Positions 1-9,049 of a stretch of 64,000 bases of DNA are shown here, one piece after another. A program made the position numbers and the translations under genes. The notes below the pieces were generated by a model that had not been told where the DNA came from, made no database searches, and was given only the letters and a program-made list of their open reading frames with translations. Positions within the stretch are counted from its first letter, which is position 1. Each line of letters opens with the position of its first letter. The DNA lies in the NCBI GenBank assembly GCA_965249765.1, contig CBDFMR010000004.1, forward strand, positions 62,001-126,000. The letters run 5' to 3'. This stretch comes from CBDFMR01 sp965249765 (GTDB lineage Bacteria > Bacteroidota > Bacteroidia > Chitinophagales > Saprospiraceae).

Positions 1-514
1 CCCCTAATGCTATTGAAAGTCCACAAGGGGCTCCTAACCACTTGGAAATTCTACTAAATATCCATCGTGAATGAACTTCGCCTTTTCTCTCTTGCATATA
101 ACAATAAATAGAATTGATATATAACGTTTTAAGTCGATCATTGTCAGCCGAAGCAAATAGGTTATCCTTTTGTGCTACAATTTGATAGAAATAGTTCAAA
201 CTAGTTTTGATTTCAACATCATGATACATTTTGTAGAGCTCTGCCAGGGTCTCGAAGTCGACATAGGATTTTCCTAACTCAATTTCTTCCAAATGCAATT
301 CAAGCAATTTTTCAGATACATCGAAGTCTTCTATACTTCTTCCATAAAATAGCTCATCAAAAAAAACACCAGAATATACCCCAAATAGGTAATAGTCTAT
401 CGGCAAATCACTACAATAATCATTCTCATCGATATATTGATTATCTAATTCTGCTTCTATTGTACAAGAACAAATAGACAATAAAATTAATCCAATAAAT
501 AATAAATTCTTCAT
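1..514 (-). CDS. Putative lipoprotein, 3' end outside window
   Basis: An open frame runs from ATG at 512-514 leftwards off the window edge, so at least 171 residues are visible and the C-terminus is missing. The N-terminus (MKNLLFIGLILLSICSC) is a lipoprotein signal peptide with a lipobox-like LSIC ending, so lipid anchoring at Cys15 or Cys17 is inferred. The visible mature part is acidic, rich in Leu, Tyr and Glu and apparently helical; no known family was recognised. It lies downstream of two unknown genes on the same strand, in an accessory region next to an IS110 element. Function unknown. Confidence 0.6.
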   Translation of the reverse strand, partial: MKNLLFIGLILLSICSCTIEAELDNQYIDENDYCSDLPIDYYLFGVYSGVFFDELFYGRSIEDFDVSEKLLELHLEEIELGKSYVDFETLAELYKMYHDVEIKTSLNYFYQIVAQKDNLFASADNDRLKTLYINSIYCYMQERKGEVHSRWIFSRISKWLGAPCGLSIALG

Positions 515-522
515 TTTTATAA

Positions 523-723
523 TTATAAAAGTTTATTCCTACTTCTTTGTTCGGGAGTTTCGGAATCTCCTCCCGCTATCAATCCAAATTTCAAATTCTT
601 CTTTCGAAGCCACTCATTCATATTATAAAGTCCAATTTCTACTGTATCGAAGTTCATTTTGGCAAAGTGTTTATTATCAAAATTGATGATAACGTTTCGG
701 CTATGATTTCGTTGTGGAATCAT
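523..723 (-). CDS. Small hypothetical protein (66 aa)
   Basis: A short ORF 36 bp downstream of the larger unknown gene on the same strand and 8 bp upstream of the lipoprotein start. It has no signal peptide or membrane segment. It is basic at the N-terminus with a hydrophobic VIINFD stretch followed by a charged helix. The frame stays open for a few codons upstream of the ATG without a better start. It may be a real small gene or the fragment of a larger one; no homology was recognised. Confidence 0.3.
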   Translation of the reverse strand: MIPQRNHSRNVIINFDNKHFAKMNFDTVEIGLYNMNEWLRKKNLKFGLIAGGDSETPEQRSRNKLL

Positions 724-759
724 CAGTAGGATTATTCCACTAAAATTCTGCCGTTAGAT

Positions 760-1434
760 TTATAGATTAAACATCGATTTAGCTTTTTGCCACAATGAAT
801 TATAGCCATTGTTGCCATTAGTTTTTATTCCGTCAATGAAAGAATCCAATTCGGTCTGTTTGAGGTCATTCGCATTGTCATAAACTAAATAAAAAGTCAA
901 TACAAAATTCCCAACTTCGTAAGTCAATATTCTTAAACTTGAAGGAATTGGTTCAGTTCCATTTTTGATTTTATATTCAAATCCGTATTCGGTCGAAAGT
1001 GCTCCAGTCAAGTCGTTTTTCAAAATTCTTTTGGCATTCATTGGAACTTCGTTTGTCTTTTTTGCTAAATATGGTGTCCACATTAACTCAAACTTGTTTA
1101 TGCTCCGAATGTTCAGGTTGCTTCCACCTTTCAATGCTCTAATGTCAAATAAGTAGCACGCAATGATTGGTCTTCCATTATTTTTTTTGAGTGTGAAAAC
1201 AGGTGGGTAAATCCGGTTTTCAAAGTCTTCTCTGTCTTTTTTTGAAAATTCCGAGTTTTCTGGAAAAATATAATCGGTTTTAAAACTTTCAAAAATTCCG
1301 CCGTCATCAACTGTAAATCCGTTGGGTATTGGAATCGAAATTCCGATGTCGTTCAATTCAACAATATTTTCTAAAATTTCAACCTTTGGTTTGAATTTAA
1401 GCTCTCGGATTTTTATTTGGTCAGTTAGTTTCAT
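760..1434 (-). CDS. Hypothetical protein (224 aa)
   Basis: The 224-residue product has no signal peptide or predicted membrane helix, so it is probably cytoplasmic. Alternating hydrophobic/polar stretches in the middle (residues about 75-190) suggest a mixed alpha/beta fold, and the C-terminus (residues 195-224) looks helical. No known family was recognised. Codon use and the AT-rich flanks resemble accessory DNA. It is first in a possible three-gene leftward run and is separated from IS110 by about 470 bp of non-coding sequence. Confidence 0.55.
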   Translation of the reverse strand: MKLTDQIKIRELKFKPKVEILENIVELNDIGISIPIPNGFTVDDGGIFESFKTDYIFPENSEFSKKDREDFENRIYPPVFTLKKNNGRPIIACYLFDIRALKGGSNLNIRSINKFELMWTPYLAKKTNEVPMNAKRILKNDLTGALSTEYGFEYKIKNGTEPIPSSLRILTYEVGNFVLTFYLVYDNANDLKQTELDSFIDGIKTNGNNGYNSLWQKAKSMFNL

Positions 1435-1855
1435 TCAAATTAATGGCAACATTCGAATATCAACAACCTCCTATAATGGAGTTGTTGCTATTTCTATTAT
1501 GTATGCATGTCTAATTTAGCATTTTCTATAATTGTATATAACGAAACGGCACTAAAACGCCTAATTTTTAAAGTTAGGTACAAAATATTTCTTTCCCAAG
1601 CTGGAACAACTTAAGGTCCAATAAAAAAGTTGTCAGAACAGGTGCTTGTCTAATTTTGAATCATTATACTATTGTATTCGGGGTAGCAAATGCTCCACCA
1701 TTTGGTCTTTCACTAAAGCACCTAGCTCCGAATTCTGATGAGGTTGATCCATTTTCATGAATTCACACTATTTAAAACATCGAGCTTAGATCTGACTGTT
1801 CTTAAAGATAGTCAATAGTTTCGTTATAAAAATGGTCTTATTGGGCTTGGAGAAA
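1435..1855. other. Non-coding gap with a hairpin
   Basis: About 420 bp without a convincing gene. It holds an inverted repeat at 1461-1487 (CAACAACCTCC then GGAGTTGTTG around a TATAAT loop, one bulged base), 27 bp upstream of the unknown gene's start. A leftward 30-codon ORF (about 1666-1758) was seen but not recognised. The right part merges into the end of the IS110 element. Confidence 0.4.
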
Positions 1856-3400
1856 TTAGTAAATTTTTGTTCGAATTTTGGCGGCCAATTTCGGGGAATT
1901 CTGACTAACGTTCTCTAACCCCTTGATTATCAATTCTCTTTTTCTCGTAAGCTAATTTGTATTTCTGTCTGCTGAAGATTCCCAAATCATTGGGGTCAAT
2001 ACCAAATTTACTAATTTTCTTTCTGAGCTGAGCTATAGCTCTTCGTTTTTCATCAAGGAATACATATTGATTTGTTGGATTGTATTGCTCCCTCTTGGTA
2101 ACCATATTCCAAAGGATGACTGCAAGTTTTCTGGCGGTTGCTGTGATAGCTGCTTGTCTACCTTTTCGAAAAGCTATCTTTTTGAAGAACTTACCTAGAT
2201 CCGAGTCTTTTAAATTGCCAACTGCATTTGCAGCATTTCTCAAAGCGATCTTAAGTCGATTACTTCCTTTAGGTATTCTATTGGACAGGATTCTTCCTCC
2301 ACTCATTTTGTTGTTGGGGGCCAACCTAAGCCATGAAGCAAACTTCTTGGCAGAAGAGAATTTCTTCAGCCCTTCTGGACCTATTTCGCTCATGAATGTG
2401 AGAACTGTACTGTGGCTTACTCCTGGTATTGCCATCAGGTCAACTCCATTAAAGTATTGATATGATATTATATTTAAATCAATACCTTTTAGGCCATTCT
2501 TATTTTGTTTCTTATATGGTTTTTTGGTAGGAAGATCGTCGACTACTCCTTGCTTCTGATTAATAAAATTCTGCAAGAAATCTGCAATTTCAAAATCACA
2601 TTCTTTTATCATAGATTGATAGAATCTGTATCGCTTGAACTCTTGCTTCAGCCCAAAGAGGTAATCTTTTCTTTCATTTGACACTAAGGCCTTGGCAATC
2701 TCCTCTTCTGATTTTTTGCAATTGTAATGTCTGTGAGTTGCTAGAGATTTTGGATCTAAATCACCATTACAAATTGCTTCTATTATTTTGATTCCTGTAA
2801 GACCAGTCACATCTCTGACGACCACATCTAGTCTGAAATTTAGCCACTTGAGAAACTTCTGCATTTTATGTGATGTGTCGGCTTTTTGAGCGATCATCTT
2901 GGCTCTATGTCTACATAAAGTTCTCAGCTTCTCAGTGGTTTCATCTGGCAAAAAACTTGCTGGAAGTAAACCCAGAGTATGCATCTTTTGTATCCATTGA
3001 CAATCTAGTACATCTGTCTTTTTCCGATTGATATTCTTTGTAAACTTACCATTGGTAAGTATGACCTCAAGACCTGAATTCATCAGCTCTACAAAGAGGT
3101 TCTGCCAGTAGGTTCCAGTGGACTCCATAGCTACACTTGTGATATCTTTTGAGTGCAACCATTTTGATAGTGCTTTTAGATCTTCGGCATACACTCCGAA
3201 TTCTCTTACATCTTTGTTTTCTTGACCTAATGCCACAAAGTGACTTCGGCTTCCTACATCTATCCCCGCACAATTAGGATTGATGATTTGCATCGAGATT
3301 GCCTTCTTTTCCACTTGACTTTGACACTTGTATGAGAGAAATCGTCTGAAACCCTTGCAGGGTAAGGGTTTAGTTTTTTTATAGTGTAAATTGTATTGCG
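1856..3400 (-). mobile_element. IS110-family insertion sequence, intact copy
   Basis: The element contains one full transposase gene. Its transposase-3' end can be followed because the same sequence recurs, inverted, at 63053-64000; identity still holds at the window edge, which corresponds to about position 1856 here. The transposase-5' boundary is not defined, because the second copy lacks that part; 3400 is a guess. IS110 elements have no classical terminal inverted repeats. An 8-bp-stem hairpin (AAACCCTT / AAGGGTTT, about 3350-3372) lies in the 5' non-coding flank, where IS110-group elements are known to encode a guide (bridge/seek) RNA. Confidence 0.75.
1905..3314 (-). CDS. IS110-family transposase (DEDD recombinase)
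   Basis: A 469-residue transposase that catalyses RNA-guided, site-specific transposition in this family. The N-terminal RuvC-like DEDD domain shows GIDVGS (Asp19), AMESTG (Glu64) and KKTDVLDCQW (Asp101/Asp104). The C-terminal Tnp20 part shows the MAIPGVSHSTVLTFMSEIG helix-hairpin-helix-like segment and the SGGR..SNRIPKGSNRLK stretch holding the expected catalytic serine. It is slightly longer than the usual ~330-430 residues, with a basic C-terminal tail. No frameshift is seen, so this copy is probably active. A truncated second copy with nearly identical DNA lies at the other end of the window, differing near the C-terminus (NQGVRER here, NQGASER there). Confidence 0.92.
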   Translation of the reverse strand: MEKKAISMQIINPNCAGIDVGSRSHFVALGQENKDVREFGVYAEDLKALSKWLHSKDITSVAMESTGTYWQNLFVELMNSGLEVILTNGKFTKNINRKKTDVLDCQWIQKMHTLGLLPASFLPDETTEKLRTLCRHRAKMIAQKADTSHKMQKFLKWLNFRLDVVVRDVTGLTGIKIIEAICNGDLDPKSLATHRHYNCKKSEEEIAKALVSNERKDYLFGLKQEFKRYRFYQSMIKECDFEIADFLQNFINQKQGVVDDLPTKKPYKKQNKNGLKGIDLNIISYQYFNGVDLMAIPGVSHSTVLTFMSEIGPEGLKKFSSAKKFASWLRLAPNNKMSGGRILSNRIPKGSNRLKIALRNAANAVGNLKDSDLGKFFKKIAFRKGRQAAITATARKLAVILWNMVTKREQYNPTNQYVFLDEKRRAIAQLRKKISKFGIDPNDLGIFSRQKYKLAYEKKRIDNQGVRER

Positions 3401-3446
3401 AAGACAGTTTGTTTTTCTAAGAAATTATTAATATAATGTAGTTATT

Positions 3447-5057
3447 ATGGCTACAATTCGTATTGATAAAAAGAAGTCCGGACACTATATGAGTCTGATT
3501 CATTCCTATCGCGATGAAAACGGCGTTGCGCGAATGAAAACCCTAGCCAATTTGGGCAAGGCAGAGGACTATAACCCTGAGACACTTAAGAAAATGGGAT
3601 CCAGGCTGTACGCTCTAGGGGGTGGCAATCCCTTAGACTTGATGGGTACTGAGGTGGAGGAAGTGGGCAGGTTCAATTTTGGTTATGTGCAATTAGTTGA
3701 CAGCGTGCTGCACACATTTAAGCTGGACCAGGTCTTTGCCAGAATAAAAAGAAAGCACCACCTGACCTTTGATTTATACGAAGCGGTGTTGCTGATGTTG
3801 GTCGAGCGCTTTAATGTTCCCAACAGTAAACTGGCTAATTATCACAATCAGGCTGAATATTACTCGGTACAAGACATAAAACTCCATTGGTTGTACCGTG
3901 CCTTGGATAAGCTGGACCAATATAGCCACGCCATACAGCAAAGTATATATATGACCGGTCGCAATTTATTCAATCAAAAATTAGATATTGTTTTTTATGA
4001 TGTAACGACTTTTTATTTTGATAGTGATGTAGAACAAGAAAACACATTAAGAAAAAAGGGATACTCCAAGGATGGTAAAATAGGAAAGACTCAAGTGGTA
4101 TTAGGAATGCTCATGGATCGTAACAAGCAACCGGTGGCCTATCATATATTCGAGGGAAACACTGCCGAAGTCAAGACGATAAGTAAAATACTGGAACAGG
4201 TAAAAAAGCAATATAGTATCGACAAGGTCATCGTAGTAGCTGACCGAGCCATGTTATCAGAACAAAACATTGACCTGATCAGTGGGCAAATGGACTTTCC
4301 ATTCATATTTGGTGAAAAGCTAAAAATGATGAAAACGCCCGCCAAAGAAGCATTGGTAGATAAGAGCCGCTATAACAATGAATGGGTGTATCAAAAAGAT
4401 GGAAAACCAATAAAGCTAAAATACACTACACTAATGTACCAGGGACGGAAAGTGATCTGCACCTACAGTGAAAAAAGGGCACGCAAAGACCGTCATGAAA
4501 GAGAAAAACGCCTAATAAAGGCACAGTACTTCATGGACAACCCTTCCCAGTTAAAAAAGAAAGCCTCTTACCATTACTTGAACAAAACGGGCAAGGACAG
4601 CTACCAGCTCAACGAAAAAAAGATCAAGCAGGACCAAATGTACGATGGCTTTTTAGCCATCAGTACCAATGTAGACAACTTGAGTGTTGTGCAAATATTA
4701 GATCAATACCGTCACTTATTTTTAATCGAACAAGGCTTTAGAACCATGAAAAGCATCTTGGAAGTCAGACCAATGTTTCATTGGACAGACAAAAGAATCC
4801 GCGGCCACATTGCTATGTGCTTTATGGCCTTGGCACTATTAAGACATGTCGAGATCAGACTTGAGAAAAACAAAACACCGCTCTCAGAGCTTACCATTCT
4901 AAAAACACTCGACAGGATGCAGTCTAGCAAGATTACCCAAGATGGAAAGGACTTTTACCTACGCAGTGCTATGGATTCAAACCAACAAGTACTGATAGAT
5001 AAATTCAAATTGAAAAAAATCAAACCCCTCAATTACAACAGCCTGACAATCAGATAG
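3447..5057 (+). CDS. IS1634-family (IS4-like) DDE transposase
   Basis: A 536-residue, apparently intact transposase. The DDE catalytic triad is readable: Asp185 in FYDVTTFYFDS, Asp266 in VVADRAM and Glu428 in LFLIEQGFRTMKS (a Y/L-(2)-E-x(6)-K-like signature). The N-terminal domain (residues 1-120) opens with the MATIRIDKKKSG.Y segment typical of this family. The length fits IS1634 members (about 500-560). It lies head-to-head with the IS110 transposase, 132 bp away. Direct searching did not give clear terminal inverted repeats; a weak match between AGTTAAGTTTTTCG (reverse of about 5085-5098) and GGTTTAGTTTTTTT (about 3367-3380) is only suggestive. Confidence 0.9.
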   Translation: MATIRIDKKKSGHYMSLIHSYRDENGVARMKTLANLGKAEDYNPETLKKMGSRLYALGGGNPLDLMGTEVEEVGRFNFGYVQLVDSVLHTFKLDQVFARIKRKHHLTFDLYEAVLLMLVERFNVPNSKLANYHNQAEYYSVQDIKLHWLYRALDKLDQYSHAIQQSIYMTGRNLFNQKLDIVFYDVTTFYFDSDVEQENTLRKKGYSKDGKIGKTQVVLGMLMDRNKQPVAYHIFEGNTAEVKTISKILEQVKKQYSIDKVIVVADRAMLSEQNIDLISGQMDFPFIFGEKLKMMKTPAKEALVDKSRYNNEWVYQKDGKPIKLKYTTLMYQGRKVICTYSEKRARKDRHEREKRLIKAQYFMDNPSQLKKKASYHYLNKTGKDSYQLNEKKIKQDQMYDGFLAISTNVDNLSVVQILDQYRHLFLIEQGFRTMKSILEVRPMFHWTDKRIRGHIAMCFMALALLRHVEIRLEKNKTPLSELTILKTLDRMQSSKITQDGKDFYLRSAMDSNQQVLIDKFKLKKIKPLNYNSLTIR

Positions 5058-5260
5058 TTATAGACAACGTATTGCGAAAACGAAAAACTTAACTGCTTGA
5101 TAATCAAATGCTTATGGCTAAAACGTGTCAAAGTCAAGAAAAACACCTATGCTGTATAAAATATTGAGTTTTGAAGTACCCCTAGCAAGTTAGCTGCACC
5201 TATATTCTATAACTGCTTGAAAATCAATATTATATTCATGCAATAAGGCCTAAAGGAGGT

Positions 5261-5551
5261 ATGAATGCACAGATGTTTATCAAGTTTCTCAGGCAACTTA
5301 TAAAAGGAGTCAAAAAGAAAATTTATTTAATAGTAGATAACTTACGTGTGCACCACAGCAGAATGGTTAAATCATGGGTAGAAAAACATAAAGATCGACT
5401 TGCATTATATTATTTGCCATCATATTCTCCAGAAATGAATCCAGACGAATATTTGAATTGTGATTTAAAATATGGGATATCAGAAAAACCATCGCCACCA
5501 ACAGAAAAAGATTTAATATCTAATGTGCGATCACACATGAACATGCTTTAA
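5261..5551 (+). pseudogene. IS630-family transposase remnant (DDE_3 C-terminal part)
   Basis: The 96-residue ORF is the C-terminal catalytic half of an IS630/Tc1-like transposase. LIVDNLRVHHSRMVKSW carries the second catalytic Asp, and YLPSYSPEMNPDEYLNCDLK carries the final acidic residue in the classic SPxxNPxE context (here NPDE). The N-terminal helix-turn-helix and first Asp, normally about 200 residues, are absent, so the gene is a non-functional fragment. A purine-rich AAAGGAGGT precedes the ATG, but this is probably fortuitous. Confidence 0.8.
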
Positions 5552-5598
5552 AAGAAGCCTGACAGAGTAAGTAAATATTTTAATTACCCCAGCATAAA

Positions 5599-6282
5599 TT
5601 ACGCGGCATAATTACTATTCAATAACCGCCGGGTTAATACAATCGAGGCTGCAAAACTTCCAGATACAGGAACCTGATTTCCAGCACTGTCAACAAGATA
5701 TCCACTCAACAAGACGTCAGCTTCGTCCTTATGATCAATTACATCTATCATTGACCCAAATGGATCATTAGGATCAGGTAATTGTCCCATTTCTGTGACT
5801 ACAGAAAGTACAACATTACTTACAGTGATTGAAACATTGGAAGCATCATATGAGGTGTCATCCAAAACAGGGAAATCATTAATGTCAGCACCTGCGTCTA
5901 TCCAAGCTTCTATGGCATCAATGGCCGCTTGGGTAATTGTGCCAGCCTGATTTCCAGTATAACTTCCATCCTGTGGTGCTAGTTCTGTAGGAACATTGTA
6001 ATTCATCGCGAATGCCAATCCTGGAACTCCTAGGACAGAATAATCAATAGAAATGGCATAACTAATAATGTCATTAGAACCAAATCCATGAGCTGCAGAC
6101 ATATGAACATTTTCTACATCCATTTCGACACCTCTTAACGAAATGGTATTCTTATTTACGGTATGAGTAGGTGGATTGATATCAGGAGTGTTATCATTAG
6201 AATCTATGTCATTGTCTTTAGTACAAGATGCCACAAAAAGACCCATCATTAAAAACATGGAGATAAATTTTAATACTTTCAT
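5599..6282 (-). CDS. Putative lipoprotein (227 aa)
   Basis: The N-terminus is a lipoprotein signal peptide ending in the lipobox FVASC (Cys20), followed by an Asp/Asn/Pro-rich linker (residues 21-45) typical of surface lipoproteins in Bacteroidota. The rest is rich in Ser, Thr, Val and Asp and probably beta-structured, with a helical AAIDAIEAWIDAG segment in the middle. No catalytic motif or known family was recognised. It is transcribed alone, convergent with the IS630 remnant. Localisation at the cell envelope is inferred; function is unknown. Confidence 0.75.
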   Translation of the reverse strand: MKVLKFISMFLMMGLFVASCTKDNDIDSNDNTPDINPPTHTVNKNTISLRGVEMDVENVHMSAAHGFGSNDIISYAISIDYSVLGVPGLAFAMNYNVPTELAPQDGSYTGNQAGTITQAAIDAIEAWIDAGADINDFPVLDDTSYDASNVSITVSNVVLSVVTEMGQLPDPNDPFGSMIDVIDHKDEADVLLSGYLVDSAGNQVPVSGSFAASIVLTRRLLNSNYAA

Positions 6283-6464
6283 TTTATAATATATAAAAGG
6301 TTAATAACAAGTTACACCTTCTATATCCCATATTAAGCCATTCGCTGCCCGCGATGGAAGAAGATTTTACCTTTTTATTTAAAAATAACAGCAATGCGGA
6401 TTAAGTGTAATAATTGAATGTCAGACAGACTCGACCGTTAAGGAGCAAGTATAGTTCAGTATTA

Positions 6465-7274
6465 TTAAGTGTATAAACCTAAAACATCAGGATTCATACC
6501 CATGCTACTAAATCCTCCATCATGATACAGATTCTGCATAGTTACCAGTCTTGTCAGATCGGAGAACATCACGGCACAATAGTCGGCACAGTTCTCGGCC
6601 GAGGCATTGCCCAAGGGACTCATCTTATCGGCATAAGAGAAAAATTCATCGAATCCTTTTACGCCACTACCTGCTGTGGTCATGGTAGGGGATTGAGAAA
6701 TTGTATTGACTCTCACTTTCTTTTTCTTGGCATAATGATACCCATAGCTTCGCGCAAATGATTCTAAGAGTGCCTTAGACTCCGCCATCTCGTTGTAGTC
6801 GGGAAAATTTCGCTGGGCCGCGATATACGTAAGAGCCACAATAGACCCCCACTCATTCATTGCATCATGTTTCATCGCGGTCTGCATAACTTTATGAAAT
6901 GAGATGGCAGATATGTCAAATGTTTTCAACATCCACTCATAATTGAGATCAGTATATTCTCTTTTTTTACGCACATTGAGAGACATTCCTATTGAATGCA
7001 GGATGAAATCTAGCTTACCACCCAGATGGTCAACAGACTCAGAAATTAATTTTTCCAAATCTTCAATACTCGTGGCATCGGCAGGAATTACAGGTGCATT
7101 TAATTGCTCCCCCAGCTTCTGTATTTTTCCAAATCTCATGGCAACGGGAGCATTGGTCAGCGTTAATTGAGCTCCTTCTTCATGACATTTTTCAGCTACT
7201 TTCCATGCAATAGATTGCTCATCCAGTGCACCGAAAATTATTCCTCTTTTTCCCTTAAGTAAGTTGTACGTCAT
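6465..7274 (-). CDS. fabI: Enoyl-[acyl-carrier-protein] reductase (NADH)
   Basis: This 269-residue short-chain dehydrogenase-like enzyme performs the last reduction in each cycle of type II fatty acid elongation (trans-2-enoyl-ACP to acyl-ACP). The N-terminal KGKRGIIFGALDEQSIAW is the FabI form of the nucleotide-binding site (GxxxxxSIA rather than GxxxGxG). The active site reads LTYIAAQRNFPDYNEMAESKA, giving Tyr150, Tyr160 and Lys167, equivalent to E. coli Tyr146/Tyr156/Lys163. The length matches the family. It is transcribed leftward, 49 bp after recN on the same strand; the ATG start gives a standard N-terminus. This is the likely housekeeping reductase and the usual triclosan target class. 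Confidence 0.95.
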   Translation of the reverse strand: MTYNLLKGKRGIIFGALDEQSIAWKVAEKCHEEGAQLTLTNAPVAMRFGKIQKLGEQLNAPVIPADATSIEDLEKLISESVDHLGGKLDFILHSIGMSLNVRKKREYTDLNYEWMLKTFDISAISFHKVMQTAMKHDAMNEWGSIVALTYIAAQRNFPDYNEMAESKALLESFARSYGYHYAKKKKVRVNTISQSPTMTTAGSGVKGFDEFFSYADKMSPLGNASAENCADYCAVMFSDLTRLVTMQNLYHDGGFSSMGMNPDVLGLYT

Positions 7275-7323
7275 GGCATTTATTTGAATTAAAAGTAATC
7301 AATTGTAATTTCATTGTGGTCAT

Positions 7324-8979
7324 TTAATTACCCATTATCAGCTCACGTGCATTTGCAAGAGCAGCGTCAGTAGGAGGCACTCCACTTAGAATTTTGGCTA
7401 TTTCAACGATCCGATCATCTTTTTTCAATAGATTAATCTCTGTATAGGTACGATTTTCTTTTACCACTTTGATAATATGAAAATGTTGATGTGCTGCAGA
7501 CGCAATCTGTGGTGAATGGGTGATGCATATGATCTGATGGCTTTTACTCATTTCTCTAAGAATCCTGGCCATTTTCCTTGAAACTTCTCCAGAGATTCCC
7601 GTATCCACTTCGTCAAAAATCATAGTAGGCAACTGGAGTTTATCTGCAGATAAGTATTTCATAGTCAGGGCAAGTCTAGATGTTTCTCCCCCACTAGCTA
7701 TTTTGTCAAGAGGCTGAGGATTCACACCGGCATTCGCAGAGAAGAGGTAATTGATCTCATCTGTTCCTAGAGGGCCTAAGTCTTGCATCTGATCTAGAAC
7801 AATTTTAAATTTCGCATGAGGCATACCTAATTCCTTCAACAGAGAAGTTACATTTCTAGTAATGTCAGGAACGGCCTTGGACCGAGATAAAGAGATTTTT
7901 GCCGCTAAACTTTTGAGGCCCTTTGATTGCTTCTGTAGCTTCTCTTGCAAAACATCAATTTCTCTATCCATGTTTTGCATTTCATTTGCTCGCCGATCAA
8001 GAACTTCCTTTTTCTGGATGAGAGACAGGACATCCAGTGCCCGGTGCTTTTGCAAGAGTTTATTTATAGTGTCTAGACGATCCTCTATTTCTCTGAGCTT
8101 TGTGGGATTACTTTCTAATAGCTCGCTGTGTGCTTTCAAAGATGATGCAGACGAACGAATCAACTCTAGAGCTTCTCTAAGTTCCTCCACGATTTGTCTT
8201 ATATCATCAATGTCTTCAAATTTCTGAGTGTTGCGCAAGATCGTTCCCAGCTGATCGATCAGATTTGTCTCACCTTCCATAATTGTGTACGAAGACTCAC
8301 CAAATGATTGCTTTATCTCGTCTGCTTTGGATAATTTTATCCTCATCTGTTCCAGATTCTGTTCTTCCCCTTCGATGAGTTGTGCATCATTGAGCTCGTT
8401 GAGCTGAAACATGATAAAGTCTTTTTCCTCATACAATCGCTGTTGCTCAGAAATTAAGCGAGCGACCTCCATTTTATTCTGACTGTAAGTGGAATATTCA
8501 TCCCCATACTCATCGACCTCGCTCTTTATTCCCGCAAGCGCATCTAGCATCTTTGTCTGAGCCTCTGACGATTTTAAATCTTGAGTGTCAAACTGCTTAT
8601 GTAAGTCAACCAGACTAGTCATGATTGTCTTTAGATTCTGAAGGGTGGTAGGGGTGTCATTTACGAAGGTTCTCGATCTTCCAGATGTGTTTATTTCCCT
8701 TCTAATGGTCAAGAAATCGTCAAAATCAAGATCCATAGAGGCAAGAACACTTTGAAGACTTTTTTTCTTAATGTCAAATGTCCCCTCAACGATACACTTT
8801 TTCTCTTTATCGTATAATACTTTGCTGTCGGCCCTAGCACCCATTATCAAGGATAATGCACCGAGAATGATAGACTTTCCGGCACCGGTCTCACCAGTCA
8901 TTACGCTTAACCCCAATCCTGGCTCTAGGTCTAAGTGATCAATTATGGCATAATTTGAAATCTGTAGGCTTCTCAGCAT
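7324..8979 (-). CDS. recN: DNA repair protein RecN
   Basis: A 551-residue SMC-like ATPase for double-strand break repair. The Walker A motif GETGAGKS lies at residues 29-36, followed by a long coiled-coil-forming middle (about residues 150-370, rich in Glu, Lys and Leu). The C-terminal lobe has the ABC signature ASGGETSRLAL, Walker B MIFDEVDTGISG and the H-loop ITHSPQIAS. The length is typical of RecN (about 550). The start MLRSLQISNYAIID is the canonical N-terminus. Downstream fabI is unrelated in function; co-transcription is possible but probably incidental. Confidence 0.96.
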   Translation of the reverse strand: MLRSLQISNYAIIDHLDLEPGLGLSVMTGETGAGKSIILGALSLIMGARADSKVLYDKEKKCIVEGTFDIKKKSLQSVLASMDLDFDDFLTIRREINTSGRSRTFVNDTPTTLQNLKTIMTSLVDLHKQFDTQDLKSSEAQTKMLDALAGIKSEVDEYGDEYSTYSQNKMEVARLISEQQRLYEEKDFIMFQLNELNDAQLIEGEEQNLEQMRIKLSKADEIKQSFGESSYTIMEGETNLIDQLGTILRNTQKFEDIDDIRQIVEELREALELIRSSASSLKAHSELLESNPTKLREIEDRLDTINKLLQKHRALDVLSLIQKKEVLDRRANEMQNMDREIDVLQEKLQKQSKGLKSLAAKISLSRSKAVPDITRNVTSLLKELGMPHAKFKIVLDQMQDLGPLGTDEINYLFSANAGVNPQPLDKIASGGETSRLALTMKYLSADKLQLPTMIFDEVDTGISGEVSRKMARILREMSKSHQIICITHSPQIASAAHQHFHIIKVVKENRTYTEINLLKKDDRIVEIAKILSGVPPTDAALANARELIMGN

Positions 8980-9049
8980 TCAACAAATTTACTGAAATAG
9001 CTCGGCACATTCTTACAACTCACTGAGATGTATCAAGCCAGGATTACAA

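Noticed and set aside
1666..1758. A 30-codon leftward ORF (MKMDQPHQNSELGALVKDQM...) next to the IS110 end
   Set aside because: Too short and no recognised family; it could be a transposase fragment but I cannot support it.
2080..2460. 126-codon ORF antisense to the IS110 transposase, also present with identical sequence at 63156-63536
   Set aside because: The identity simply reflects the two IS110 copies; the frame is a shadow of the transposase and has no recognisable protein features.
3390..5100. TGTATTGCGAA on both sides of the IS1634 transposase as terminal repeats
   Set aside because: The two occurrences are in direct, not inverted, orientation, so they cannot be the terminal inverted repeats; they may be part of a target duplication but the match is too short to claim.
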